Source: Nocardia arthritidis NBRC 100137 (GTDB lineage: Bacteria; Actinomycetota; Actinomycetes; Mycobacteriales; Mycobacteriaceae). Taken from it: 64,000 nucleotides of DNA. Where the stretch lies: NCBI RefSeq assembly GCF_001612765.1, contig NZ_BDBB01000013.1, positions 62,001 to 126,000 on the forward strand, read 5' to 3'. Below are positions 26,461-35,170 of the stretch, piece by piece. The first letter of the stretch is position 1; each line of letters opens with the position of its first letter. The notes beneath the pieces are model-generated. The model was not told the DNA's origin and searched no databases. It saw only the letters and a list, made by a program, of their open reading frames with translations. The translations under genes were made by a program, and so were the position numbers.

Positions 26461-27557
26461 CGCTGTCCTCCCACCCGGCCCTGCACAAGTTGCAGCACCT
26501 GGATCAGGCTGCCCGCGAAGTCCTGCAGGTCGTTGAGGTCCTGGAGCTTGCCGTGCTGCGGATCGGTGAGCGCGCTGATGTCCAGGTTGGTCGCGGTCGC
26601 GTACACCGCGAAGCTGCTGCCGCGGAAGGTCGCGTCGACCTTCGGCCGCAGCACCCGCAGCCGATCGAGCAGGACGCCGAAGCCGTCACCGGTCTTGGCT
26701 ATCGCGTCCATGAGCTGGTGGGTGTTCTCCAGCAGCCCGTTCAAGCTCTCGGTCGAGGTGTTCGCGTAATCGCCGAGGGCCGCGCTGGCGGTGGACAACT
26801 TGGCGAGCAGATCGCCGAGGGCCCGGTTGTTCTCGGCGATGGCGCCGATCATCTGCGGCAGCGTGTCGGCCACCTCGCCGAGCTCCGACCGCCTGCCCTC
26901 GATGGTGTTGGCGAGGGTGCTGAATTCACCGAGCACACTGTCCACCCGAGCGGAGTTGTCGTTCAAACTGCCGACCACGCCGGTCATCTCGGTGATCAGG
27001 TGGGCGAGTTGCTCGCCGCGGCCGCCGACGATGGAGTCCAGCTCGGAACCCAGCTTGGACAGGCTGGCGATGCCGCCGCCGTTGAACAGCATGGAGACCG
27101 AGATGAGCAACTGCTCGACGGTCGCGCCCGCGGAGGTGCTGTCGAGGGTGAGCGTGTCACCGTCGTGCAGCATTTCCGCGCCGGGCTCGGTCTTGGGCTT
27201 GGACACCGCGACGAACACATCACCCAGTGGGGTGGCCTGACGCAGTTCCGCCGTGCTGCCCTTGGGCAACTCGATGTCCTTGCGGATGGTCAAGTCCACG
27301 ACGGCCTGGAAGTTCTTGGTCTTGATGTCGGTGACCACGCCGACGTCCGAGCCACCGATCTTCACCTTCGCCTGGTCGGGCAAATTCAGCGCGTTCTCGA
27401 AGACCGCGTGGATCGTGTAAGTCTCCCCGCCCTGGCCCGGTTTCGGCAACGGCAGCTTCTCCACGGTGAGCCCGCAGCCGGAGGTGACCGCCACACCGGC
27501 TACCGCGGCGACGGCGACCAGCGCCCTGCGTGCCTTGATCGTCATTCGGTACGTCAT
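26457..27557 (-). CDS. MCE family lipoprotein, MceE position
   Basis: A 366-residue lipoprotein subunit. The signal peptide ends in the lipobox VTSGC (Cys at about 28), followed by GLTVEKLPLPKPG, which resembles LprK/LprN-type MceE proteins. The MCE domain (YTIHAVFENALNLPDQAKVKIGGSDVG) and a long helical segment follow. The lipid anchor replaces the transmembrane helix of the other subunits. Start and stop overlap both neighbours by ATGA, so translation is coupled. It belongs to the operon running from 33918 to 24334. Confidence 0.92.
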   Translation of the reverse strand: MTYRMTIKARRALVAVAAVAGVAVTSGCGLTVEKLPLPKPGQGGETYTIHAVFENALNLPDQAKVKIGGSDVGVVTDIKTKNFQAVVDLTIRKDIELPKGSTAELRQATPLGDVFVAVSKPKTEPGAEMLHDGDTLTLDSTSAGATVEQLLISVSMLFNGGGIASLSKLGSELDSIVGGRGEQLAHLITEMTGVVGSLNDNSARVDSVLGEFSTLANTIEGRRSELGEVADTLPQMIGAIAENNRALGDLLAKLSTASAALGDYANTSTESLNGLLENTHQLMDAIAKTGDGFGVLLDRLRVLRPKVDATFRGSSFAVYATATNLDISALTDPQHGKLQDLNDLQDFAGSLIQVLQLVQGRVGGQR

Positions 27558-28663
27558 TTCGTCAGTCCGAGCAGTGCGGCGGTGAGCCCGTAGTCGGGTC
27601 CGAAGTCCTGCATGTTTCCGGTACGGCAGCCGTCGGCCTTCATCTGGATGCGCTCACAGAACAGGCTGACGATCTCACCCGACAGCGCGGTGCCGATCAC
27701 CGCGTGCAGCCGGACGTACCCGTGCTCGCGGTTGATGATGTTGTCGACGTTCTGCATGACCATCGGCGCCAAGTCGGCGACTTCGGTGAGGCCGTAGGCG
27801 TTGTCGCGCAACTGCTGGGTCACGTTGGTCAGGCCGGTCATCGTGCCGGACAACTGGCTCTCGTACTGCGTCAGCGTGGTGCTGGTGTTGCGCAGGAAGG
27901 CGAGCAGCTGATCGAGTGTGGCCTGCAGGCCGGGCGCCTGGTCGGCGAGCAGACCGGTCATCTGGGTCACCCGGTTGCTGAAATCGCGCACCGACTGGTC
28001 GTTCTCGGCCAGCATGGTCGTGAGGTCGTTCAGCTTGATGATGATGCTGGAGATCGCGTCCTTGTTGTCCACACCGACCTTCAGCGCGCTGGACAGCGCG
28101 TTGAGGGTGTCACGGATCTTCTCGCCGTTGCCGTTGAGCATCGGGTAGAGCACCCGGCCCGACAGCGGGCCGATGCCCTCCTGGCCCGGCTCCGGCTTCA
28201 GCGCGGCGGCGAACTGATCGATGGTCTTGATCATCGTGTCCAGCTCGACCGGCGTCTTGGTGCGGGCTTTGGGCAGGTGCGCGCCGTCGGACAAGGTCGC
28301 GCCGCCGGTGTAGACCGGGGTGAGTTCGATGTGCCGGTCGGTCACGATGGACGGCGAGATGATCGCGGCGATGGCGTCCTTCGGGACCTTCACGTCCTTG
28401 TCGATGGACATGTGCACCTCGATCAGGGTGCCTTTGGGCACGATCTTGTCGACCTTGCCGACATCGAGCCCCAGCACCGTGATCGGGTTGCCCTCGTAGA
28501 TGCCCGCGATGTTGTCGAAGTCCGCGGTGAACTGCAGTGTGGTGCCCAGCGTGTTGTTCACCGAACTCGGCAGCAGCGAACAGCTGCCGATCGTGAGCGC
28601 GGCGGCGCTGATCATGAGCGCCTTAGCGGCGCTCCTCAGCGGAAAGCCCGTGCGGAATCTCAT
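27554..28663 (-). CDS. MCE family protein, MceD position, with a lipobox
   Basis: A 369-residue MCE subunit. The N-terminus is MRFRTGF followed by a hydrophobic segment ending in LTIGSC, a good lipobox, so this D-position subunit also looks like a lipoprotein. M. tuberculosis Mce1D, as I recall it, has a plain membrane helix instead. The MCE domain (LQFTADFDNIAGIYEGNPITVLGLDVGKV) and helical needle region follow. ATG at 28661-28663 has GAGGGG 8 nt upstream and overlaps the mceC stop as ATGA. A longer frame from 28720 lies inside mceC. Confidence 0.9.
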   Translation of the reverse strand: MRFRTGFPLRSAAKALMISAAALTIGSCSLLPSSVNNTLGTTLQFTADFDNIAGIYEGNPITVLGLDVGKVDKIVPKGTLIEVHMSIDKDVKVPKDAIAAIISPSIVTDRHIELTPVYTGGATLSDGAHLPKARTKTPVELDTMIKTIDQFAAALKPEPGQEGIGPLSGRVLYPMLNGNGEKIRDTLNALSSALKVGVDNKDAISSIIIKLNDLTTMLAENDQSVRDFSNRVTQMTGLLADQAPGLQATLDQLLAFLRNTSTTLTQYESQLSGTMTGLTNVTQQLRDNAYGLTEVADLAPMVMQNVDNIINREHGYVRLHAVIGTALSGEIVSLFCERIQMKADGCRTGNMQDFGPDYGLTAALLGLTK

Positions 28664-29661
28664 CCCTGGCACCCCTCGATGACTTGGGCGAAGCACAACC
28701 AGTTGTCCGGGAACAGCCACGGCAGGCCGACATCGCCGTACGGACCGCTGCCGCCCCAGGAGTTCGCCAGGTAGCGCAGGGTCGGCGGCATGATCGACAG
28801 CATCCGATCCAGGTTGTCCTTGTTCTTCTGCAGGCCCTCGGCCATGGTGTTCAGCTGCTGGATGGTCGGGCCGAGCTGATCGTTGTTCTCCGCGCCGATC
28901 GCCTCCAGCTGCTTGGTCAGCGCGGCGACGTTGTCCAGCAACTGGCGCAGCAGCGCCTGGCGCTCCATCACCCGATTGGCGATGGCCTCACCCTGGGTGA
29001 TCACCAGCAGGATGCTGTTGCGGTTGTCGCCGAGGATCCGGGTGACCCGGTCCAAGTCCTTCAGCAGGGTGTCCACCTCGGCCTTACGGCTGTCGATCAC
29101 CTTGGCCAGCGCGCCGACGCTGTCCAGCGCCTGGGCGGTGAGCTGGGGCGAGCCGTTCATCTGCTCGTTGATCAGGTTCAGCGAGTCGGACAGCTTCTTG
29201 GTGTCGAGCGCTTCGAACTTCGGGGTGCCGATCTGCACGACGTCGGCCAGGTTGTACGGCACCGAGGTGTTGGACACCGGGATCCGCTTGCCCTCGAGGC
29301 CCGAACCGTCGCCCGGCTCGAGGTCGACGTACCTGGCGCCGAGCAGCGTGGCCATCTTTATCGAGGCGCGCGCGTCCGGGCCGAGTTTCACGTCGTCGCT
29401 GACGCTCAGCGTGAGCAGCACGTGACTGCCCTCGAGTTCGGCGTCGACCACCCGCCCGGAGGACACCCCCGCGATGTTCACCTTGTCGCCGACCCTGATG
29501 CCGGCGGCCTGCACGAACTCGGCCTTGATCGACTGCTCGCCGACGCCGAGAAGCTTGTAGACGCTGGACACCACCAGCAGCACCACGATGAGGACACCGC
29601 CGATGATGCCCAACCAGAAGTACCGGTTGCTGTCGAACCTGGACCTGAGCTTCGTCATCAT
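28660..29661 (-). CDS. MCE family protein, MceC position
   Basis: A 333-residue subunit with a basic N-terminus (MTKLRSRFDSNRYFW) and one transmembrane helix (LGIIGGVLIVVLLVVSSVY). The MCE domain contains GEQSIKAEFVQAAGIRVGDKVNIAGV, and a long alpha-helical region with heptad-like spacing follows. It ends soon after WLFPDNWLCFAQVIEGCQG, without the Pro-rich tail seen in many MceC proteins. ATG ATG at 29656-29661 follows the mceB stop with ATGA overlap, so either Met could initiate. A longer frame to 29754 lies inside mceB. Confidence 0.9.
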   Translation of the reverse strand: MMTKLRSRFDSNRYFWLGIIGGVLIVVLLVVSSVYKLLGVGEQSIKAEFVQAAGIRVGDKVNIAGVSSGRVVDAELEGSHVLLTLSVSDDVKLGPDARASIKMATLLGARYVDLEPGDGSGLEGKRIPVSNTSVPYNLADVVQIGTPKFEALDTKKLSDSLNLINEQMNGSPQLTAQALDSVGALAKVIDSRKAEVDTLLKDLDRVTRILGDNRNSILLVITQGEAIANRVMERQALLRQLLDNVAALTKQLEAIGAENNDQLGPTIQQLNTMAEGLQKNKDNLDRMLSIMPPTLRYLANSWGGSGPYGDVGLPWLFPDNWLCFAQVIEGCQG

Positions 29662-30701
29662 GGGCGGCACACCGCCGAGTGCGAGGTGCCACCGATCTGC
29701 GAGAACAGACCGCGGGGGAAGAGGACGCCGTAGAGCGACACGTCCAGCCCGCACAGGTAGGCGTTGGCGTAACCGCCCTCCGAGGTGTGCCTGCCCGCCG
29801 CGGACAGGACGTTCGGCAGGTCGATCGCCGCTTGATCGAGCTTGGCGCCGTTGTCCAGCAGCAGCGTCAGCGCGGCGCTGGTGGAGTTCTGCGCCGTGCG
29901 CAGGCTCGGCTGGATCCGGTCCATCATGCCGACCAGCGACGTGGTCGCGGTCGCGATCTGCTCGGTCGAGCCGAGCAACGACTGTCCTTGTTCGTACAGC
30001 CCGCCGATCAAGGCCCGGGTCTGGGTCACCAGGGTCTCCAATTCATCACCTCGTTTCGCCAACCCCGACATCACGCCCGACAGGTTGGTGATCACATCGG
30101 ACAGGATCGCGTCCCTGCGCTGGAAGTCGGTGGCCAGCTGGGCGGCCTGCACGATGAACGCACTCAACGAGACGCCGTCACCCTGCAATGCCTGGATGAA
30201 GGTCTCCGACAACCGGTTGACCTGCTCGGGCTGCAACACCTGGAACAGCGGCTGGAATCCGTTGAGCAGACCCGAGACGTCGAACGACGGCTCGGTCCGA
30301 TCGATCGGGATGGAACCGTTGTTTTTCAGCGGCGCCGGGCTCGACGCCTTGCCGGGAGCCAGCGCCACGTACCGTTGGCCGATCAGGTTCTGGTAGCGGA
30401 CCAGCGCTTTGGTGTCGTTGTAGAGCGTCTGGTCGCGCTGCACGACGAAGGTCACCTTGGCGACCGACTTCTTCAGATTCGCGTCGCGGCCTCGCTCGAT
30501 CTTCTCGACCTTGCCCACCCGCACGCCCGCCATGCGGACGTCGTCGCCCTCGTGCAGACCGAGCACGTCGGAGAACGTCGCGGAGTAGGTGTAGGTGTCG
30601 CCGTTGACGATGCGCGCCAGCGTGTTCCACACCACCACCGTGACCAGGATCGACACGATGGCGAAGATGGTGAAGCCGATCAGCGGCTTGCGAATGCTCA
30701 T
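29658..30701 (-). CDS. MCE family protein, MceB position
   Basis: A 347-residue subunit. The transmembrane segment is LIGFTIFAIVSILVTVVVWNTL at the N-terminus. The MCE domain is at about 37-115 (YSATFSDVLGLHEGDDVRMAGVRVGKV), followed by helical bundles and a short C-terminus with the conserved late Cys residues (NAYLCGLDVSLYG, SAVCRP). The ATG overlaps the mceA stop (ATGA) and its own stop overlaps the mceC start, giving tight translational coupling and, presumably, equal subunit stoichiometry. Confidence 0.92.
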   Translation of the reverse strand: MSIRKPLIGFTIFAIVSILVTVVVWNTLARIVNGDTYTYSATFSDVLGLHEGDDVRMAGVRVGKVEKIERGRDANLKKSVAKVTFVVQRDQTLYNDTKALVRYQNLIGQRYVALAPGKASSPAPLKNNGSIPIDRTEPSFDVSGLLNGFQPLFQVLQPEQVNRLSETFIQALQGDGVSLSAFIVQAAQLATDFQRRDAILSDVITNLSGVMSGLAKRGDELETLVTQTRALIGGLYEQGQSLLGSTEQIATATTSLVGMMDRIQPSLRTAQNSTSAALTLLLDNGAKLDQAAIDLPNVLSAAGRHTSEGGYANAYLCGLDVSLYGVLFPRGLFSQIGGTSHSAVCRP

Positions 30702-32188
30702 CGTCCGGCACCGTTGTCGGACACCTGCATGGTTCCGCCCTTCAGAATCGAGCTCAGCAGCAGATATTCGGCGGTGGTCGGCTTGCGGCCGAGCAGCGCG
30801 GGGATCGCCGAGTCACCCCGGTAGGAGATCGGCGCCGCCGAGGGGGTGCCTTCGGGCGCGGCGGCAGGCGCGACGGGCGCCGGAGCCGCGGCAGGCGGGA
30901 GCAGACCCGGCGGCAGCATCGGGAACAGGCCTTCGAGCGGAGTGCCCGCGAACGGAGCGGGTGCACCGCCGGTGGGGGCGGCCGCGGTGGCGCGGTTCGG
31001 GTCCGGTGTGGTGACGCCGGGGATCAGCGGCAGGCCCGGCATCGGCACGACCGGCGGAAGCCCGGCGGCCGAGGCGAGCGCGCGCGGCTTCAGCTGTTCG
31101 GGCAGCTCGCCGACGTCGGCGACGGCGGGAGCGGTGTAGCAGCTCGGCCCGACCATGTCGCCGTAGCGCGGGCAATCGGCCACGGTGTAGGGCCGGTACG
31201 GCGTGAGCGTGATGCCCGCGTCCCAGACCTGCTGCTTCTGCGGGCCCCACTTGAACGTGGTGTCCATCCGGCGCATGGTCTCGCTGAGGTTCAGCAGGCT
31301 CCTGGTGATCGCGTCCGGGTCCGCGGCGAGTGCGCCGAACATGTCGTTCGTGCCGGCGGTCACCTCGATGCCCACGTTCGGGTTGCGGGCGAACAGGTCG
31401 TTGACCGTGTCGATCGTGCCCGAGGTGCCCGTGATCAACGCGACCAGCTCGCTGCGGCGGTCGGCGATGGTGCGCGCGGTCTGCACCGAGGTGCCGAGCA
31501 CGTCGACCAGCTCGGGCGCGGACTGGTTGAGCGCGTTGAACGAGGCGGAGAAGTCACCCAGCAGCGCACCGAGATCGGGAATCGACTCGTCCACGGCCAG
31601 CAGCCAGCGGTCCAGCCGCTCGACGGTGGAGCCGGGCACCCGGCCGCTGCCGTCCAGCGCCTGCGACAGGGTGCCCAGCACCCGGCCGAACTGCACCGGA
31701 TCGATCTTGTCGAGGATGTTGCGCACCGTGGTGAGCGTGTCTTGCAGCGCGATGGTGCCCTTGCTGCGGTCTTCCTCGATGACCGAACCCTCGTGCAGGT
31801 ACTGGTCGGCGGGGCCGTTGAAGACGAGTTCGACGGAGGTGACGGCGAACAGGTTGCTCGGCACCACGCGAGCGGTCACGTTGGCCGGGATGTCGTCGGC
31901 GAACTCCGGCTTCATCTCGATCCGGACCTTCTGCAGTTCGCCCTTGGCCGCGACGTCGACGGTCTTCACAGCGCCGACGAGAACGCCGCGGAACTTGACG
32001 TCGGCCTGCTCGGGCAGACCGTCACCCGTGGTGGTCAGGTTCGCGGTGACGTTGACCTTTTCCTGGAAGAACCCCTTGTAGCGCAGCATCAGGAAGCTGA
32101 GTACCAGCGCGAACACGACCAGACCGCACACGCCTGCGATGAACAGCTGCCGCATCGTGGGCCCGCGCCCACTGGGATCGATGATCAT
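30698..32188 (-). CDS. MCE family protein, MceA position
   Basis: A 496-residue subunit, the first MCE protein after the permeases. The transmembrane segment is LFIAGVCGLVVFALVLSFLML. The MCE domain is at about 40-120 (VNVTANLTTTGDGLPEQADVKFRGVLVGAV) and is followed by a long helical region. A Cys-containing loop (VADCPRYGDMVGPSCY) precedes a tail of about 130 residues very rich in Pro, Ala and Gly before a short ordered end (TTAEYLLLSSILKGG). The tail is the likely surface-exposed or cell-wall-associated part. It starts 7 bp after yrbEB. Confidence 0.92.
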   Translation of the reverse strand: MIIDPSGRGPTMRQLFIAGVCGLVVFALVLSFLMLRYKGFFQEKVNVTANLTTTGDGLPEQADVKFRGVLVGAVKTVDVAAKGELQKVRIEMKPEFADDIPANVTARVVPSNLFAVTSVELVFNGPADQYLHEGSVIEEDRSKGTIALQDTLTTVRNILDKIDPVQFGRVLGTLSQALDGSGRVPGSTVERLDRWLLAVDESIPDLGALLGDFSASFNALNQSAPELVDVLGTSVQTARTIADRRSELVALITGTSGTIDTVNDLFARNPNVGIEVTAGTNDMFGALAADPDAITRSLLNLSETMRRMDTTFKWGPQKQQVWDAGITLTPYRPYTVADCPRYGDMVGPSCYTAPAVADVGELPEQLKPRALASAAGLPPVVPMPGLPLIPGVTTPDPNRATAAAPTGGAPAPFAGTPLEGLFPMLPPGLLPPAAAPAPVAPAAAPEGTPSAAPISYRGDSAIPALLGRKPTTAEYLLLSSILKGGTMQVSDNGAGR

Positions 32189-32195
32189 CTGGTGT

Positions 32196-33059
32196 CTACC
32201 CCGAGATCCGGATGCCGGGGTTGACGCCCCAGATCGCCAATGTCATGAACAAGTTCGCGAAAACGACCGCGATGATGCACATCTTGATCGCGCGGCCCGC
32301 GGCCACGCCGACGCCCTCCGGGCCACCGGAGGCGAAGAAGCCGTAGTAGCACTGGATGAACGTGGTGATCGCGACGAACAGGATCGCCTTGATCAGCGAA
32401 TAGACGACGTCGGCCGGAACGAGGAACTGATAGAAGTAGTGCTGGTAGGTGCCTGCGGCGGTACCGCCGATCAGCTGCACGGTCACCGAGCAGGAGACGT
32501 AGGCCATCGTGAGGCCCAAGCAGTACAGCGGGATGATGGCGATCATCGCCGCGAACATCCTGGTGCTGATCAGGTAGGGCAGCGGCCGGATGGCGATGGA
32601 TTCCAGCGCGTCGATCTCCTCGGAGATGCGCATGGCCCCGAGCTGCGCGGTGAACCGGCAGCCCGCCTGAGCGGCGAAGGCCAGCGTGGCGAGCAGCGGG
32701 CCGAGTTCGCGAGTCGTGGCGAACGCCGAGATCGCGCCGGTGATCGGGCTCAGGCCGAGCAGGTTCAGCGAGTTGTAGCCCTGGATCCCGACGGTCATGC
32801 CGCCGAAGGCGCTCAGAATGACGACGACGCCGATGGTGCCGCCGCCGACGACGAGATTGCCGTTGCCCCAGGTGACGTCGGAGAGCAGGCGCCACACTTC
32901 CTTGGGGTAGTGCTTGAGCGCCAGCGGAATCGAGCCGATCGAGCGCAACAGGAAGAAGACCTGGTGGCCGAGCCTGGCGAGCCAATCGACCGGCGCCTGG
33001 GCCGATTTCCGGATCGTCTGGAGAGGCCGCAACAGCGGCGGTACATAGGTTGATGACAC
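32196..33059 (-). CDS. MlaE/YrbE-type permease, YrbEB position
   Basis: A 287-residue integral membrane protein that, with YrbEA, forms the permease of the MCE lipid importer. Family marks are LGPLLATLAFAAQAGCRFTAQLGAMRISEEIDALESIAI, including the conserved cytoplasmic EQ-like loop (RISEEIDALE) that contacts the ATPase, and at least five hydrophobic segments. The ATPase (MceG/Mkl) is not in the window, as is normal because one ATPase serves all mce operons. It begins 4 bp after yrbEA. Confidence 0.94.
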   Translation of the reverse strand: MSSTYVPPLLRPLQTIRKSAQAPVDWLARLGHQVFFLLRSIGSIPLALKHYPKEVWRLLSDVTWGNGNLVVGGGTIGVVVILSAFGGMTVGIQGYNSLNLLGLSPITGAISAFATTRELGPLLATLAFAAQAGCRFTAQLGAMRISEEIDALESIAIRPLPYLISTRMFAAMIAIIPLYCLGLTMAYVSCSVTVQLIGGTAAGTYQHYFYQFLVPADVVYSLIKAILFVAITTFIQCYYGFFASGGPEGVGVAAGRAIKMCIIAVVFANLFMTLAIWGVNPGIRISG

Positions 33060-33063
33060 CGGC

Positions 33064-33918
33064 TCAGACCACCTGTGACGGGAATAGTGCGTTGTAAACC
33101 TGGGTGATGATGAGGTTCACCCCGAACAGCATGATGGTGGAGCCCACCACCGCGGAATTCACCGAGTTCGCGACACCGCCGGGACCACCGCGGGTGTTCA
33201 ATCCGGTATCGCAGGCGATGATTGCCGCCAGCAGACCGAAAATCAGCGATTTCACCAGCGCGACAAGAAGATCGGTGGTAACGGCGAACGACGAGAAGGT
33301 GCCGACATAGGAGCCCGGCGTGCCGTTCTGCGCGAATATATTGAAGATGTAGCCGGTCAGGAATCCCACGAAGACGACGAAGCCGCACAGCAGCACGCTC
33401 ACCAGCATCGCCGCGCCGAGCCGCGGGGCGACCAGCCTGCGCATGGGGTCGACGCCCATGACCTTCATGGCGTCGATCTCCTCGCGGATGGTGCGCGAGC
33501 CGAGATCGGCGCAGACCGCGGAGCCGACGGCGCCCGCGATCATCAACGAGGTGACCAACGGGGCGCCCTGCTGGATGATGCCGAGGCCGTTGGCCGCGCC
33601 GATGAACGAGGTGGCGCCGACCTGGCCGGCGACCGATCCGACCTGGATGGAGACGATGACGCCGATCGGGATGGCGACCAGCAGCGTCGGCGCCGCGGAG
33701 ACGCTGGCCATGAACGCGCACTGCCGGACGAATTCGGCGAAGGGGAAGCGCCTGCGGAAAATCGAGACGAACAGTTCGGCGACAGCGGCGAAGCCCATCG
33801 TGATCTGCCTGCCGAAGGTCTCCAGCGAACGCTTCGGATGATCCTGCCAGTAAGACCTCGTCCAATCGACCGCACCGCTGAACCGTGACCCTGATGGTGG
33901 ACTCTCGGTCGACTGCAC
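33064..33918 (-). CDS. MlaE/YrbE-type permease, YrbEA position
   Basis: A 284-residue permease subunit and first gene of the operon. It shows the MlaE core, with LGSRTIREEIDAMKVMGVDPM forming the ATPase-contact loop, and several transmembrane helices. GTG at 33916-33918 is chosen because GAGGAGG lies 9 nt upstream. The operon then reads yrbEB, mceA, B, C, D, E, F and the accessory protein without a strong internal terminator. Which mce group (1 to 4 or other) it belongs to cannot be decided from gene order alone. Confidence 0.94.
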   Translation of the reverse strand: MQSTESPPSGSRFSGAVDWTRSYWQDHPKRSLETFGRQITMGFAAVAELFVSIFRRRFPFAEFVRQCAFMASVSAAPTLLVAIPIGVIVSIQVGSVAGQVGATSFIGAANGLGIIQQGAPLVTSLMIAGAVGSAVCADLGSRTIREEIDAMKVMGVDPMRRLVAPRLGAAMLVSVLLCGFVVFVGFLTGYIFNIFAQNGTPGSYVGTFSSFAVTTDLLVALVKSLIFGLLAAIIACDTGLNTRGGPGGVANSVNSAVVGSTIMLFGVNLIITQVYNALFPSQVV

Positions 33919-34443
33919 TGGCTAATCCTCCTCGACGCCGGTTGGCTGCCCCGGCGACTCGTTTGCTTGACGCACCTTACTACGGAGTAGTGCAGAACAC
34001 ACCATCCACTTGTGATCGCAGTCATAGATGTGGCTCACCGATGCCGGAAAGCAATGGTTAAGCCGTGGAACATTGGGAACGAACCCAAAGAAGGCGCCCC
34101 GACCTCTGGCACAAGCTACAGCCCAACTGCACGAATCCGGGATCCACGACGGCGATTCGGCTAATTTCTTTGGATAATTCTCATCGAAAATCAGATTTGT
34201 TTCCGGAGACCAACACAACGGCTCCTTACTATCACCCGGACACTAACGGGCACGGCCTTTTCACAATTGTGATAGCCGAATGCTATTAGGCGCGTAAGAT
34301 ACATCTCATCTCAGTTGTATGAAATAGGGTTGAAGCGCGGAGCAGTGGGGACAACCCCGTAGTGGTGACGCGCCCGAGACCGTTTACTGACACGATGGGT
34401 GCGACAGATTGATATCGTGCGGGCTTCCGACGTCTGGAGGGAC
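33919..34443. other. AT-rich 525-bp divergent intergenic region
   Basis: No gene is supported here; the short frames lack ribosome sites. About 34090-34330 is clearly more AT-rich than the flanks. It holds a perfect 12-bp palindrome TCACAATTGTGA at 34261-34272 and an ATACA...TGTAT inverted repeat near 34300-34320. It separates the leftward mce operon from the rightward protease gene, and so must hold both promoters. Confidence 0.55.
33979..33991 (-). promoter_or_regulatory. Inverted repeat in the mce operon promoter region
   Basis: ACTAC-GGA-GTAGT is a 5-bp-arm inverted repeat 61 bp upstream of the yrbEA start, with TTAC just outside it. Mce operons are commonly controlled by GntR- or TetR-type repressors that bind such sites. 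No matching regulator gene is adjacent. The arms are short, so chance remains possible. Confidence 0.35.
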
Positions 34444-35118
34444 ATGTTCAGCAAACTCGCCAAGGTGGCCAACGCCGCCTTCGCCGTCGCCCTTGGCGCG
34501 GCGCTGCTCGGCACGGGCACAGGGGCCGCGAACGCCCAAACGGGCCCGCCGGTGTTGGGCGGTGGATCCGGCATCATCATCGACAACCAATTCGAGTGCA
34601 CGGTCACGACTGTCGGCCACGACAACGCGGGACGTCTGGTCGGCTTGACCGCGGGCCACTGCGGCGACCCGGGCGCGCAGGTCTACGCCGAAGCCGATCG
34701 GGAGGCGGGCGTGATCGGCCGGTTCGCCTACTCCAACCACGACCTGGACTACGCCGTCATCCAGTTCGATCCGGGCAAGATCACCCCGGTGAACCGGATC
34801 GGCAACGTCACCATCACCGGCCTGGGCGCACCGGCCAGCTTCCCGCAGATCGTGTGCAAGGAAGGGCGCACCACCGGCAACACCTGTGGTATCGCCTGGG
34901 GTGACGTCTTCCGGACGAACGTCGAGACCTGGAGCCAGATGTGCGTGGTGGAAGGCGACTCCGGTGCGCCGGTGGTCGTCGGGACGACGCTGGTGGGCAT
35001 GGTGAACGCCTACCTCGCCCTCGCGTGCTTCGGTCCTGAGGTCGGTACCAACATGAGCGCGATCGTGGCCGACATCAACGCGCGCGGCGGCGTCGGCACG
35101 GGTTACGTCCCGATCTGA
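34444..35118 (+). CDS. Secreted trypsin-like serine protease
   Basis: A 224-residue exported S1-fold protease. The signal peptide (LAKVANAAFAVALGAALLGTGTGAANA) is likely cut after Ala31. Catalytic residues visible are His72 in LTAGHCG, an Asp in HDLDYAVIQ (about 102) and Ser173 in EGDSGAPVV. Six cysteines (about 52, 73, 138, 148, 167 and one near 191) can form three disulfides. There is no evident prodomain, unlike streptogrisins. ATG at 34444 is chosen with GGAGGG just upstream; a frame from 34399 adds 15 residues before the signal. It is monocistronic, with a terminator immediately after. Confidence 0.9.
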   Translation: MFSKLAKVANAAFAVALGAALLGTGTGAANAQTGPPVLGGGSGIIIDNQFECTVTTVGHDNAGRLVGLTAGHCGDPGAQVYAEADREAGVIGRFAYSNHDLDYAVIQFDPGKITPVNRIGNVTITGLGAPASFPQIVCKEGRTTGNTCGIAWGDVFRTNVETWSQMCVVEGDSGAPVVVGTTLVGMVNAYLALACFGPEVGTNMSAIVADINARGGVGTGYVPI

Positions 35119-35138
35119 GCGGACCACACTTTCGGCTT

Positions 35139-35170
35139 GCGGCCCGAGCGGAGCGATCCGTTCGGGCCGC
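35139..35170. terminator. Bidirectional terminator between protease and MFS genes
   Basis: A 14-bp stem with one mismatch: GCGGCCCGA and CGGA pair with TCCG and TCGGGCCGC around a GCGA loop. TTATCTTT follows on the protease side. It ends one base before the stop of the convergent MFS gene. Confidence 0.85.

Noticed and set aside
33922-34218. 98-codon frame in the AT-rich region upstream of the mce operon
   Set aside because: No ribosome site, odd composition with scattered Cys/Trp, and it covers the expected promoter region of yrbEA.
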